A stretch of DNA of 44,248 nucleotides from Chara braunii (GCA_003427395.1 BFEA01000196.1:2012339-2056586), one strand, 5' to 3'; counted from the first letter of the stretch, positions 29,150-40,817 are shown. The notes: generated by a model from the sequence alone, not told the origin. Translations and numbers: made by a program.

Positions 29150-31120
29150 AACATGGTGACGACCAAAAATCGGAACGAACACCACCCCCTATAGTAAGGC
29201 ACAGGAAGAGAGGGCTGCCGCAATTCTCCGTGAGGAGAAGATGGAGAAGAATGAGTTAATCAGGCAGCCAAAAAAGTTGGCCTTGTTGGAAGAGGAAGCA
29301 GCCAAAAAGAAGCATATGGAAGAAGAAATGGAGAAGTGGAAGAGAGAGCAAGGGGCAGAGTTGGCTGTAGTGGAGGCATAAGTAGAAGAAGAAGCTGTTG
29401 GAGAAGAGGCTTCGTTGCCGAGAAGGGGGGGAGTATGGCCCCACCCGAGGAGGTGGAGAAGGCAGTAAGAGAGTGGGTCGCTAACTTATCAGTGGGGGAA
29501 GATGAAGAGGCAGAGCCAATGATTCCCCAAACAGAGAGAGGCGGTAACAAGAGAGTTGGAAGGAGAGGGGGATCCCTTATGCTAGCTAGCAAGGGAACAT
29601 GAAAAACATATGGAGTGGAAGTTGCGCCTAGCACAAGAAAGGAGCAGGCACTTGGAGGTTGCAGAGAGGATGGAAAAGGTGTTAAAGGCGGTAGAGACTA
29701 CGGTGAAGCTAGGAAAGAAGATCGACACCCTGTCCTGGAGCGTAGAGTCCATACTGATCGTCGACCAGGAACAACTGAAACATATTCGCGGCCATGATAT
29801 CGCGCTCGAATCAGTACGAGTCGGATCTCGAGAATTTGTGCAAGAAACGATGACCCATTTAGTTGGGGAGATTCATAGAGTGATAGGGAGGACAGAGAAG
29901 TTTTGTACGGGCGCCATAGAGGGCGCCAAGATAGCGGCCCCTTAAGAAGAAGAGTCCAGACCTTGCCGCGAAAGAATATAGTTCCCTGAGCTCTTCAGTG
30001 GGAAGAATGGGGAGGACTTCGACAATTGAGAGACCAGTGTCGAATCGTATATGTATTTACAGGGTGTAGACCCCGAGGATCATGTCTTGGTAGCCTTTCA
30101 GGCTCTTAGAGAAGAAGCAACCGAGGATCATGTCTTGGTAGCCTTTCAGGCTCTTAGAGAAGAAGCATCCGAGGATCATGTCTTGGTAGCCTTTCAGGCT
30201 CTTAGAGAAGAAGCAACCAGCTTCCCGTGATCCCTTGCACGCACAACGCACTGCAAAATTGACATGTTCCAGTACTCGATCGTTACCCACCTCTTTGACT
30301 TTCTCGCTGCACCGTGAGAGCGATTTGTAGACGCCACTAGTGGAATTAGTGTATGATAAACTTTGTATGATTCACACGCGGCAATGGAGGAGTGTACACT
30401 CTCTAAAGGCTGCCATGGACGAGTTGATTGTTGTGCCAGGAAACAGAGTGACTGAGGTCCAGCTCGTCCAACTCTTTTGCCGTGCATTTTTCGAGCAGAT
30501 GCAAGGGCACTTCTTTGCTAAGAAGCAACAACCCGAAATGACATACAATGTCCTCAGTGGGGAGGTTGTCGCATTCGCTGTCGAAGCCATGCCAATTACC
30601 ACTTTCTAGCATAAGGATTTGACAAAGGTGAAAAGGTGGAAAGGACGCACCGTCTTTGGCCAGGTCAAGGCCAAATAGTTTGATTCTAACAATGGAAGAA
30701 GGTGGTGTGGAGGAAGTCCGTTATAATGACATGGAATGGGGACTAGAAGAAGAGGTAGACATTGGGGTAGAGAAGGGGAGTACTTACGTTGTTGTCGCAG
30801 CTGGAGGGAAGCAGCAAGGAGGACGAGGCCGAGGTAGGAATGGTCAGGCCTCAAGTAGTCGAGGCCAGGGAGACCAGGAGGTTAGCGGCAGCAAGGACCG
30901 GCAAGCGGGGGGAAGGGGTGAAGGTCCCCAATCTAGCCGCCCACGTTCCAATCTGTCACCTCTTGGAAGAGGAGGATGGCACCCAGGAAGGCCCGAAGGG
31001 TGGCCTTGGGAGTCCTTGGGAGTCCTTAGGGAATATGACAGAATGTTTGGCAGGACTGCACAAACGAATACCAATGCGGGTTCAGTGGACACCTTGGGCA
31101 CATCATTAATTCTGCGCAAA
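29150..31120 (+). pseudogene. Gag of Ty3 element B, broken
   Basis: Pieces in order: a highly charged Lys/Glu-rich coil (29200-29380, with KKHMEEEMEKWKREQGAEL); an acidic segment (29430-29600); a helical domain (29610-29945, with RMEKVLKAVETTVKLGKKID); then a gag core around 29990-30610, with VESYMYLQGVDPEDHVLVAF. After it lies a Gly/Arg-rich stretch (30790-30990). A 16-residue unit PEDHVLVAFQALREEA is repeated three times in frame. Stops and frameshifts interrupt it repeatedly. A possible zinc-knuckle remnant (QCGFSGHLGH) is near 31075. Confidence 0.6.
30073..30216 (+). repeat. 48-bp unit, three tandem copies in gag
   Basis: CCGAGGATCATGTCTTGGTA starts at 30073, 30121 and 30169. The copies are nearly identical and keep the frame (16 codons each), so the expansion is recent relative to the rest of the element. 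Confidence 0.95.
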
Positions 31121-32500
31121 GTATAGTGATCGTGCTGCATCTGGGGCAGCAAATGGCAATCGTCAGTAGACGTAGGAACTGCCCCTACCCCAAGTGTACG
31201 TGGAGATGAGCGCGCGCGTGAATTAAAAAATCCCACTCCACGTATCTCCATGGCAGAGGTTGCTGGCCAGCGTGTAGCTAGCTGACCAGAGACTACTTGC
31301 ATTAAGGTCTCTCTAGATGCTTCCCTCGTAGGCCTAGTCGAAGAGTTGAAATAGAGAAGGTTGGCCTGGGCCAAAATGAAGAAGGATGGAAAGGGGCAAC
31401 CAATCCTCGTCGATATAGAGGTCTTTAGAGCTAGAGTACGGGCCCTTATAGACAGTGGGGCCACCGAGAGTTATATCAGTCGTAAAGTGTGGAAGAAGTT
31501 GAGGCTAGGCCTCAATCAGTCGTAAAGCATTGACGAAGTTAAGGCTAGGCGTCAAGGTCCAAAAGTCATTGTCGCAGACAACTGCACGATGCGGGTTGAG
31601 GAATACATCGAGGGAGTCCAGGCGTACTTCGCCTAGAACAAGGAGGAAAGATAGAAAGTCCTTCACTCTACGACTCTCGTCATAGAAGGACAGGCAAGCG
31701 GGGGGAAGGGGTGAAGGTCCCCAATCCAACCGCTCGCGGTTTAATCTGTCACCTCCCGGAAGAGGAGGGTGGCACCCAGGAAGGCCCGAAGGGTGGCCTT
31801 GGGAGTCCTTGGGAGTCCTTGGGAATAGGACAGAATGCTTGGCAGGACCGTGCAAACAAATACCAATGCGGGTCAGTGGACACCCTGGGAACATCATCAA
31901 TTCTGCCCAAAGTATAGGGATCGTGCTGCATCTGGGCAGCAAATGGCAATCGCCGGTAGAGGTAGGAACCGCCCCTACCCCAGGAGTATGTGGATACGAG
32001 CGCGCGCGTGAATTAGAAACTCCCACTCCACGTATCTCCATGGCAGAGGTTGCTGGCCAGCGTGTAGCTAGCTGCCCAGAGACTGCTTGCATTAGGGTCT
32101 CTCTAGATGTTTCCCTCATAGGCCTAGTCGAAGAGTTGAAATAGAGAAGGTTGGCCTGGGCCAAAATGAAGAAGGATGGAAAGGGGCAACTAATCCTCTT
32201 AGATATAGAGGTCTTTAGAGCTAAAGTAGGGGCCCTTATAAACAGTGGGGCCACCAAGAGTTGTACCAGTCGTAACGCGTTGAAGAAGTTGAGGTTAGGC
32301 CTCAATCAGTAGTAAAGCGTTGAAGAAGTTGAGGCTAGGCATCAAGGTCCAAAAGTTGAAGGAGCATGTAGTCAATATCGTCGCAGACAACAACACGATG
32401 CAGGTTGAGGAATACATCGAGGGAGTCCAGGCGTACTTTCACGAAGAACAAGGAGGAAAGATAGAGAAAATCCTTCACACTGTGACATTCGTCATAGAAG
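30901..32500 (+). repeat. 793-bp tandem duplication (gag end to protease)
   Basis: The unit from GCAAGCGGGGGGAAGG at 30901 restarts at 31694 and can be followed to about 32500, with substitutions and small indels. It duplicates the end of gag and the protease active-site region. Confidence 0.9.
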
Positions 32501-32811
32501 AGAATCTCCCATTTGATATAGTACTTGGTAAAGGTCGGGGAGAGGCAGTCGGGGTCACTTTGCACCTTCAAGAGCACGAGTGCAGGCTTCCTTGCCCGTC
32601 AGATGGGGTCAAGAAAGATCGCCTGTGTTACGAGTCAGGGGTAGACAACTCCTTGACACATTGCTGCCTCAACGCTCCTGTGTTTGCTAGACTTGTCAGA
32701 GAGGAGCAACTCGAGGAACAGGTGTTCGTCACCTATGTTAGACCAGTCATAGACACGCCAAAGGAAGGAAAAGAAACTCACCCCACTATTGCCAGTTTGC
32801 TGGAGGAGTAG
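31380..32811 (+). pseudogene. Aspartic protease region of element B, duplicated
   Basis: The first copy has ALIDSGATESYISRKVW with the catalytic D-S-G-A at 31451-31462. The second copy near 32235 reads ALINSGATKS, where the catalytic Asp is changed to Asn. The downstream frame (32320-32811) continues with VTFVIEENLPFDIVLGKGRG, the C-terminal ILG motif of retropepsins. The first copy retains the active site but is cut off from the C-terminal half by the duplication. Confidence 0.7.
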
Positions 32812-32813
32812 AT

Positions 32814-33560
32814 TTGTTTGAAGCACCTTCAGGGGTAGCACCAAGACCTAACCAGCACAACATAGAGATGAGGCCTGGCAGAAGAACATCTGAGGGGGCA
32901 GTCTATAGAGTGTCTCCCAAGGAGTTAGAGGAGGTACACGAGCAATTCGACGAGCTCCTAGAAAAAGGATGGGTCAAACCTAGTTCATCTCCTTTTGACG
33001 CACCTGTTCTTTTCTACCCAAAGACAGGGGGGAAATTTAAAATGTGTATAGACTGTAGGAGTCTAAATGCCATAACAGTCAAGAATGTAGAACACTGCCT
33101 TGTATACATTATCTATTAGATCGGATGCAACATGTCAGTATTTCATGAAGATAGATTTGAGGTCAGGATACCACCACATAGAGGTACACCTTGACAATCA
33201 ATACAAGACGACGCTTCAAACTAGATACGAGCATTATGAGTTTATAGTGATGTCCTTTGGACACTAACACACCAGCCACATTCCAGCGTTGTATGAATGA
33301 CTAATTTAGATTATGGCTAGATAGATTCGTCGTAGTTTACTTAGACGATATCTTAGTATTCAACAAGACCCTCGAGGAACATGAGGTTCATCTGAGGCAG
33401 ATCTTGGGAAAGCTACGTAACTTCAAGATCAACGCGAAGAAGTGCGAGTGGGCCGACACAAAATCATTGACTTGGGCCACGTATTGGATGGAGACGGCAT
33501 TGAACCAGAGGACAGTAAGATAGCGTCGATTATAGATTGGTCAACTCCTCGCCTTATGAC
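32814..33560 (+). pseudogene. Reverse transcriptase of element B, broken
   Basis: Starts with SPKELEEVHEQFDELLEKGW, PSSSPFDAPVLFYPK and MCIDCRSLNAIT (Tyr of the usual IDYR changed to Cys). A stop follows at 33117, then FMKIDLRSGYHHIEV in another frame and YLDDIL at 33338-33352, so the catalytic YLDD is present. The fingers-palm order matches element A. Several stops occur between these motifs. Confidence 0.8.
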
Positions 33561-33564
33561 CTAG

Positions 33565-34090
33565 TTGCGTTCATTTTTGGGATTGGCCAACTATTATCAT
33601 AATTTCGTAAGGAACTTCTCCACTATCGCTGCTCCCCTTTGCAGATTCCTAAAAAAGGAAGCAATTTGGAAGTGGGACCAAGATTGCACCTCGGCCCTCA
33701 AGGAGCTGAAGAGGGCCTTGGTAGAGTATCTTGTTCTCGAAGTAGTCGATCCTTCGTTGCCATTTGTTGTCATGGCAAATGCCAGTCAGTATTACATAGG
33801 CGCTATATTAGGCGCTATATTACGACCCGAAGAGTTCATGACCGCTAGGCTGCCTTCAGAAAAGGTAGCGGCCTCAACATATGAAAGAGAACTCTAGGCT
33901 CTCAGTCAGGCCTTAGATCATTGGAAGCACCACTTGCTTGGGAGGCACTTCAAAGTCGATTCAAACCACAAGACCCTAAGGTGGCTGAAGATGCAAGCCA
34001 AGATGACGCCCAAGTTGTCTAGATGGGTTGCTGGAATAGATCAATTTGACTTTGAGCTCATGCCTTAATGGTAAGTACAACGTGGTAGCC
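33565..34090 (+). pseudogene. RNase H of element B, broken
   Basis: MRSFLGLANYYHNFVRNFST is the RT-RNase H connection. The first RNase H motif, usually TDAS, reads ANAS, so the first catalytic Asp is lost. After a stop at 33895, the domain continues with a DHWKHHLLGRHFKVDSNHKT stretch and ends with YNVVADALRRK near 34090. An AT-rich 15-bp unit (GGCGCTATATTA) is duplicated near 33798. Confidence 0.75.
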
Positions 34091-34289
34091 GATGCACTAA
34101 GAAGAAAAACATATTACTTCGGCGCGATAGTACACCATTTGGATATAGGGGCGGAACTGCAGCAAAAGATAAATGATGTGTATGCTATGGATTCAATCAT
34201 CAGCGACCTGCTAAAACGAGTGAAAGAAACCCCTGATAGTATCTAACTATCGAACCACGAACGGGCTACTGTTTGAGAAGACCAATGTC

Positions 34290-35611
34290 GTTGTCAGATT
34301 GTGCATCCCCAATAACGAGGAGATTCGTAGCTTGATCTTAGGGGAATGCCATAATGCAGAAGGGCACTTCGGTTGGCAAAAGACCTTAGGCAACCTTATG
34401 ATGTCGTATACATGGCCCGACATGAAACCAAAGTGCATAGAATATGTTTGCATTGCGAAGTCTGCCAGCGCAACAAGACTCCGACACGAGCACCATTAGG
34501 TCTTCTCCGACCCTTGCCTCTTCCAATAGGACCCGGAGAGTGTTTCTATAGATTTTATGGATATCGAAGTTAGGAGTAGGCATGGCAAAAGCCAAGTTAT
34601 GGTTATAGTCGATCGGCTTAAGAAATATGTCGTTTTTGTACCATTACCAGCAGAGGCAAGAACAAACGCAGTGATAGCAAAGTTTTTTATTTATGGGTAA
34701 GCGAGCATAGCGTACCGTTGTCAATAGTTAGTGACTGAGACACGCGGCTTACTAGCCAGAACTGGCAGGATCTTATGAAGGTTTACGGCTTTAAGTTGTT
34801 GATATCGTCAGGTCGTCATCTACAGACAAACAGTCGGATAGAGCAGATAAATAAGATTGTGCAGCAACTACTCAGGATGTATATTCGACCAGATCAAGAG
34901 AACTAGGATGAGATGCTCCGCAAGGTGGCTAGCACTGATAACAAATGTGTACACCTAGCTAGTTGTCGAACTCCTAACGAGCTGCGGAAGTCCTGTAGAC
35001 CGCGTACGCCGTTTGAAGGGTTGAATCGGGACCAGATTCAGAGGTTACCTCCCGGTACTAGAGAATTTGCCTTGCAGCACGAAAAGGAAGTGGCTAGGGT
35101 GGTCGAAAACCTTAGAAAGGCCCAGCTTCGCATGATTGAGCAAACAAATCAACATCGCCCATCTTCAGAGTTCCAGGTAGGCAACCCAGTCGCACCATAG
35201 GAAAACATCTCATCGAAGCTCTTACCGGTGTACAGAGGGCCATGGCCTGTCCTAGAACTAAGGAGGAGAGGACAGACCATTGTACACCATAGAGATACCA
35301 CTGCTCCATACGTATCCAATCTTCCATGCATCAAAGTTATTGCCATGCATGACCTGCGAACAGTTTCCTTCGCGGAGATCTATGATCACGCCAGATATGG
35401 ATTGCACATACGACACAGATCGCATAGTGGAAGAAGACGTTTTTAGGACTGGAGGTTGGGGTCATCCCTAAAAGCAATATAAAGTTAGGTTTGCTTACCA
35501 AGAACCTGAGGACGACAGGTGGTTCACGAGAACTGAGCTTCTAGAGACCTCTTGCGACATGGTGCATGCCTACGAGAGGGCAAGGGAGGGTAAAGGTCTT
35601 GCCTTGGATTA
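34290..35611 (+). pseudogene. Integrase and chromodomain-like tail of element B
   Basis: The HHCC zinc finger is split over two frames (ECHNAEGHFGWQKT at 34344, then CEVCQRNKT at 34456). The core continues with SIDFMD (near 34544), then IVSD-stop-DTRLTSQNWQ near 34724, where Arg has become TGA, and SRIEQINK near 34835. A W-to-stop change (TAG) is at 34903. The GPY/F-like part is near 35230-35330. The final module, QYKVRFAYQEPEDDRWFTRT (35478 on), matches the chromodomain-like tail of element A and ends at TAG 35609. Confidence 0.8.
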
Positions 35612-35633
35612 GAGAGTTCGGGGGAACTCGAAT

Positions 35634-35653
35634 TTAGGGTGGCGGGAGGGATA
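35634..35653 (+). promoter_or_regulatory. Purine-rich tract before right LTR (element B)
   Basis: AGGGTGGCGGGAGGGATA lies directly before the right LTR, the position of the polypurine tract that primes plus-strand DNA. Confidence 0.65.
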
Positions 35654-36770
35654 CGGTTTCACCCAGATTGCGCCACAGTGCAGATCCCAGGGCTCGATCC
35701 CTAGACCCACCCATACCCCCTGTACATCTACCCGTTGACCCGGTATGCCTCGAACCCGCGACCTGTCCCTAAAGTCGTAGGTGGTCGTTCTGCATGTTAG
35801 TTGGGTCATGGGGACTCGAACCGTAGACCATAGGATTAGAAGTCTTAGGGTCAGTCAGCCAGGTTAGTCCTACGTACAGCGAAGGGTCAGTCTACGCTAG
35901 CCTAGGAGGTTCTAGAAGCATCAACTTGACCTTTCGAGGCTGTAGAAGTCAGTCGGTCAGTCTACCTAGTCCAGTCAGCACTTCCCAGTCCCACTCCACC
36001 TTGTCCAGTCAGCAAGTACCAGGTGGGGCTGCACATGTTTGGGCCTGGAACCGCCAGCAGGCCAGAGCACCGACAAAACAGTATAAATAAAGAGGCACCG
36101 CTCAGCCATTCATTCATTCGCCTGCGAGCCATGCGGAAGTGCTGCTGGTGCGACTTGTGCAAGGAGGTCTGCAGGTGCAGGGCAATGAAGAGGGCAGAGG
36201 TGGATTACGACGGCCATAGCCACCTTGAGGAGGAAGACTATGGCGTCCATAGCCGCCAAGTGTTGACGTCACAGTAGCATGTAGCCATTCATTCATTCGC
36301 CTGCGAGCCATGCAGAAGCGCTGCTGGTGCGACTTGTGCAAGGAGGTCTGCAGGTGCCCGGTGACCGAAAGGGCAGAGGTGGATGACGACGGCCATAGCC
36401 ACCTAGAGGAGGAAGACAATGGCAGCCATAGCTGCCGAGTGTTGACGTCACATTAGCGTGTAGTGTGTGTGTGTGCGAGGATGCGTGGACATTCAGGGTA
36501 GATCCTAGTGCGTGCGTGCATGTATGTGAGTGAGTGAGATATGTCTAACGGTGGATACAATGTTTGGGTGGGAATTCGGATGGCGTTCAGCAGCCATAGC
36601 CGCTAGATGTAACAAGTTGACTTAAGCTGTATTTTTGGCCGAAGGCCATATCTTGGAGTTTTCTGTGTGGGCGCTAGGTGCCATCCCAAGTTTGTTGCTG
36701 ATCTTCGTGCTGAAGAAGTTGTTTGTGATCGACGTCTACGAGTATGCACGTTGCGAGTGAAGTTGAGACA
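35654..36770 (+). repeat. Right LTR of Ty3 element B
   Basis: Partner of 26891-27874, ending GAGACA. A 179-bp unit is tandemly duplicated (36104-36282 and 36283-36461) and absent from the left LTR. The seven bases after GAGACA (AGTCTGA) also match the left side, so the end could lie up to 36777. Confidence 0.85.
36082..36090 (+). promoter_or_regulatory. TATA-box candidate in right LTR
   Basis: TATAAATAA in the middle of the LTR, a fitting position for the element promoter. The left LTR has TAGAAATAA at the matching place. Confidence 0.45.
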
Positions 36771-36785
36771 AGTCTGATTGCATAA

Positions 36786-37223
<438 letters not shown>

Positions 37224-37923
37224 TTCACCAATCACATGGTGCAAGTGTGGGCGACAGCCTTGAGATATCATCGATGAACTGCTGGCCCCAGGTAAAGAAA
37301 TTGTTTTGCCATTTCCGTCTCTATTTCTACTATTTCAACAGTTCATGGGAGTACCAATGAACCAACTGAGCTAGGCTCAGTGGTACTGAGAAATTGTTTC
37401 ACGTTATGGCCGAGTCCAAAAAATTCAAAAATAAAAAAAGGGGGGGCCCAGACTTCTTTTGGTTGCAGGGGGGGGGGGGTATGGTATGTCCCAACGGTCT
37501 GACAAATCATTGACGGGCCTGTGTGATGAATGTGGTGGTTGTCTTGCGTGCAGATGGTGAATCTGATGTAGTTTCGCTGTTGACTCTGGAGCAGGCCCCC
37601 TGGCTGGTGCTCGAGGCCCTTGTCCTGCTGTTCGCTCTCATGCACTTGGACACAGATGCCTTGGGTAATATCTTTCTGTAATAAGGTTGTTCCCCGATAT
37701 CTGACCTTTGATTCACGAGCAACGACCATAAGTATATTCTGCGGTTGCCTTGCAGATGCCTAGTCACAACATAGGTACAATGCGGGTTCTTTTGCAGATC
37801 ATGGGGAGTCTACTAATTTAGACTCTGGAGCAGGCAATACTGGCTGTCAGTGGCTGATACTTGCTGGTTGAGGGAAACCTTTTATTCTCTCACATACTGG
37901 GACTCTAGCTCAGGCAGGTAATA
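37224..37923. other. Intergenic, with a tRNA-like A-box on the minus strand
   Basis: On the minus strand, CCTAGCTCAGTTGGTTCATT (37375-37356) matches a pol III A-box as in tRNA-derived SINEs, but I see no good B-box. CTGAGCTAGGCTCAG forms a 6-bp hairpin there. A G-homopolymer (37469-37480) follows. No coding region recognised. Just before, GATTCACCAATCACATGGTG near 37212 resembles part of the dehydrogenase copy at about 36995, a possible second fragment. Confidence 0.25.
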
Positions 37924-38034
37924 TTGGATGTTCCTATCCTTCTGCTTTTGATACCTCGGCAATGTTGGTATTCTTGGAGCTGTTCACAACGTGAACTGAG
38001 TGCTTGCGAATTCACCTGTAAAGTCTGTTGCTGC

Positions 38035-38087
<53 letters not shown>

Positions 38088-38157
38088 ACGAATCATCATC
38101 ATCATCATCAACGCTTCATCGTCGTCATCATCGTCATCATCATCATCATTGTCATCA
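38035..38157 (+). repeat. CAT/ATC trinucleotide microsatellite
   Basis: CATCAT repeats interrupted by AACGAA and CGTCGT steps. They give an artificial poly-His or poly-Ser frame. Confidence 0.95.
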
Positions 38158-38187
38158 CCATTGGGTCCGTCGCTGTCATCATTCATT

Positions 38188-39399
38188 ATGAGAAGTGCCA
38201 CTGCAGGAGAGATGTTTCGGCTCGCTGGCGGGTTGGTTGATTCAGTCAGTAATGTCCTGAACCTACTGAAGAGTCATTGTCTGGCAGAAACCATGGCCAA
38301 GTTGTGGTTCAGCCATGAAGAACAACTGAGAGACGCTTGGGATAGGGTACTCATGGTATTGAATGAGATCCCCCTCGCCCCATTGCTCATTCGTCAGCTC
38401 GCATTTGCAGGTGGTGTCATATTTGGAATGATCGAATCGTTCTTCTCGGCGGTTAGCAGCAGCAGCAGCAGTAGTCATGATTTACAGGACAAGAGGTATC
38501 CAAAAGGACATACACCTCAGAGGGCTGTTGAAGTCGACAAACTTCGTCCACAGCTGGAGAAGTTCAAGTTGGGATCTGAGGTTCTCATACCACAGAAGTT
38601 TGAGTTCAAGTCGGGATCTGAGGTTCCCATCCCGGAGAAGCGGGAGAAGTTTGAGTTCACGGCAGGATCTGAGGTTTCCGTCCCCGAGACCCCGTCAGAC
38701 ATTGGTCAGATAGTAGGTGAAGTGGGGGAAAAGAGGCCGCCGATTAAGAGCACCCCGACCAAGATCACACCTAGACACACCCCGACCAAGATCACACCTA
38801 GACACACCCCCAGAGTCACTCCAAGGGGTACCCCAAAAGGCACCCCAAAGGGTACTCCCAGACATGCAAGGGCACCAGCCAGTGAAGGCAGCCTTAGCGA
38901 GGTTTCTGACAATTTCAGTCATGATAGAGCTGCAGCTCCAGAGACTCCCACCGCGGCCCCGATATTCTTCAGCCCAATTGTCTCAAAACAGAGGGAACAT
39001 AGAGTTACCTATGAACGTCAAGGGAAGGAGCAGGTGGAACGTCATCTCATCACTTCGAGTCGAGTAACGAAGGAAGCAATGCCGTCAACTGAGATTGATA
39101 ACCTGGATGCATATAGCGATAACCTGGATGCAGGCAGCAGAACAGGTTCCTGGCAACCGCTCATCCTCGAGTCGGATATCGCTGTCATGGCTGTGGAAAG
39201 GGTTGAGAAACCGAGGGAGAGGGGCTCTCCACCAACACCAACGTCAAGGACCACCGCAAAGGTGTCAAAAAGAAAGGAGGAGGAGGAGGAAGATGAAGAT
39301 GAGGAGGATGAAGTTTCCGCATTGTTTCACCAGTGGGAGCTCCCACTGAGAGCAACAAAAAGATGGAGACTTGCAGCTGGCGCTGGAAAAAGGAGATAA
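38188..39399 (+). CDS. Uncharacterised TP-repeat protein (host gene or exon)
   Basis: 403 codons from ATG 38188 to TAA 39397. The frame is open further upstream, but that part is a CAT microsatellite, so the start is chosen after it; a spliced upstream exon is possible. Residues 1-90 are non-repetitive and partly hydrophobic (LLIRQLAFAGGVIFGMIESF near 70-90), perhaps a helix or membrane-associated segment. Residues about 124-165 hold three variants of a KFEFKSGSEVPIPE-like unit. Residues about 187-228 form a basic Thr-Pro array (TPTKITPRHTP, GTPKGTPKGTP) with many proline-directed phosphorylation sites. An acidic run (KRKEEEEEDEDEEDE) and a basic end (RATKRW...GAGKRR) resemble nuclear-localisation signals. 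I recognise no family. Codon-level order without stops, and the lack of any transposon motif, favour a host gene. Confidence 0.45.
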   Translation: MRSATAGEMFRLAGGLVDSVSNVLNLLKSHCLAETMAKLWFSHEEQLRDAWDRVLMVLNEIPLAPLLIRQLAFAGGVIFGMIESFFSAVSSSSSSSHDLQDKRYPKGHTPQRAVEVDKLRPQLEKFKLGSEVLIPQKFEFKSGSEVPIPEKREKFEFTAGSEVSVPETPSDIGQIVGEVGEKRPPIKSTPTKITPRHTPTKITPRHTPRVTPRGTPKGTPKGTPRHARAPASEGSLSEVSDNFSHDRAAAPETPTAAPIFFSPIVSKQREHRVTYERQGKEQVERHLITSSRVTKEAMPSTEIDNLDAYSDNLDAGSRTGSWQPLILESDIAVMAVERVEKPRERGSPPTPTSRTTAKVSKRKEEEEEDEDEEDEVSALFHQWELPLRATKRWRLAAGAGKRR

Positions 39400-39528
39400 A
39401 TGATTGTTGCAGTGGCTGCAATGTTGTGAGCTTTGAATGTCGGTTGATGCCTGCCTCCCCTGTGATTTAGAGATCGGCAGGCAGTTGTAAACATACTAAC
39501 ATAGCCATATTAGATGCACGCAGTACAT

Positions 39529-39594
<66 letters not shown>

Positions 39595-40403
39595 AGGAAA
39601 ACGCTTGTTGACTAGTTTTTCGAGGAACTATGTTGCGGGGGTGATTGGAAAGTTGGCGGGAAGTTTTAAAAACGTTAATCAGTTCAGAAAACGCAAATAA
39701 TTCTGTATGTGGAGAGGATGGTCAGGAGGGTATACTGTAAAAGGCAAAGCACACAGGAAAAACTGTGCCTTGAGGTTGTGCGGAGCTGAATGATATGCCC
39801 AGAGGCACTTGAGGGAGGGCAGTTAGTCCCGGTTTGACTTTGAAAACTACTCTAACAGTTTGACTTTCTTCGGTTGTGGTCGTTACTTTACCGACGGCGT
39901 GCCTGGGAGGAGGAGGGGGACATGTGAAGATGCCAAGAGTGTGCACGTATGAAATAAAATTTAATAAATACTAGATGAAACTTCTCGCCACTGTAGGTAT
40001 TTTAGCGATTTTTGAACTTTTAGTCGTTGATTGTATTGCATTCAATCGCAAGCATTGCGCAGAGTTTCCGGTCGGACTCCCTCGTCTGCGGAAAAGCCAT
40101 CGTTTTTTTGTGAACACTGAACGCTCCTTTCACGTTTTTGTTTCCCCTTTTCTTTTTGTTTTGGTGGTTCCTTAGCTCGAGGTTAGTTCCGTAGCCTTTC
40201 CCGCTCAAAGCTGGCGTCTGTGATCCTGCTGTTTTTTCAGAGGTCCTGGTTCTGGACCTGGGGACCCATTATCAGACACCATCTAATGTGGAAGCCTGGA
40301 AGGCTGATTTGAGTTTTTTTTGTAGCCGAGGACAAGTTGAAAGCAAACCCAGGCCTCTGTCTTTGGCAGAAGCAGAAATTCATTCCGTCGAATCCGAACT
40401 TTT
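39400..40403. other. Downstream region with GA microsatellite and AATAAA signals
   Basis: A GA tract at 39532-39591. Two AATAAA-type signals near 39953-39967 could end a transcript of the gene at 38188. A 66-codon frame (39975-40175) starts with a hydrophobic stretch (LLATVGILAIFELLVVDCIA) like a signal peptide, but it has no other support. Confidence 0.4.
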
Positions 40404-40817
40404 CTGACCCTAGACAGTCCGCCTTTTCAGGATTCTAACCCTAGACAGTCAGTCTTGTCAGGATTCTGAGCAGACAGGCGGCCTTTTCAGCATTCTGATC
40501 GTAGACAGTCGGCCTTTTTTTCAGGATTCTGACCGTAGACAGTCAGCCTTGTCAGGATTCTGACCAGACAGTCAGACTTGTCAGGATTCTGACCCTAGAC
40601 AGTCAGCCTTTTTTCAGGATTCTGACCGTAGACAGTCAGCCTTGTCAGGATTCTGACCAGGCAGTCAGCCTTGTCAGGATTCTGACCCTAGACAGGCAGC
40701 CCTGACCCTAGACAGGCAGCCCTGACCCTAGACAGTCAGCCTTGTCAGGATTTTCTGACCCCTAGACAATCAGCCTTGTCAGGATTCTGACCCTAGGCAG
40801 TCGGCCTTTTTTCAGGA
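40404..40817 (+). repeat. About 30-bp minisatellite
   Basis: Around 13 variable units of the type CTGACCCTAGACAGTCAGCC, then TTGTCAGGATT. Units differ by presence of CTAGA, by T-run length (TTGTC versus TTTTTTC), and three are short (CCTGACCCTAGACAGGCAG). Degenerate further pieces follow to about 40890. Confidence 0.9.

Larger units (their letters stand above)
26891..36770 (+). mobile_element. Ty3/Gypsy LTR retrotransposon B (plus strand), heavily decayed
   Basis: Left LTR 26891-27874, degenerate initiator-Met primer site 27878-27889, leader, gag about 29150-31120, protease 31380-32800, RT 32814-33560, RNase H 33565-34090, integrase 34290-35210, chromodomain-like tail to 35611, purine-rich tract 35634-35653, right LTR 35654-36770. 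The last module matches that of element A, so both belong to one lineage. It has many stops, several frameshifts, a 793-bp tandem duplication and different tandem duplications in the two LTRs, all signs of age. No target duplication visible. Confidence 0.88.

Noticed and set aside
37924-38187. N-terminal extension of the TP-repeat protein with poly-His/poly-Ser
   Set aside because: It is translation of a CAT microsatellite; the start was placed after it.
40404-40817. CRISPR array
   Set aside because: The repeat units vary and adjoin each other without unique spacers; the genome is eukaryotic.
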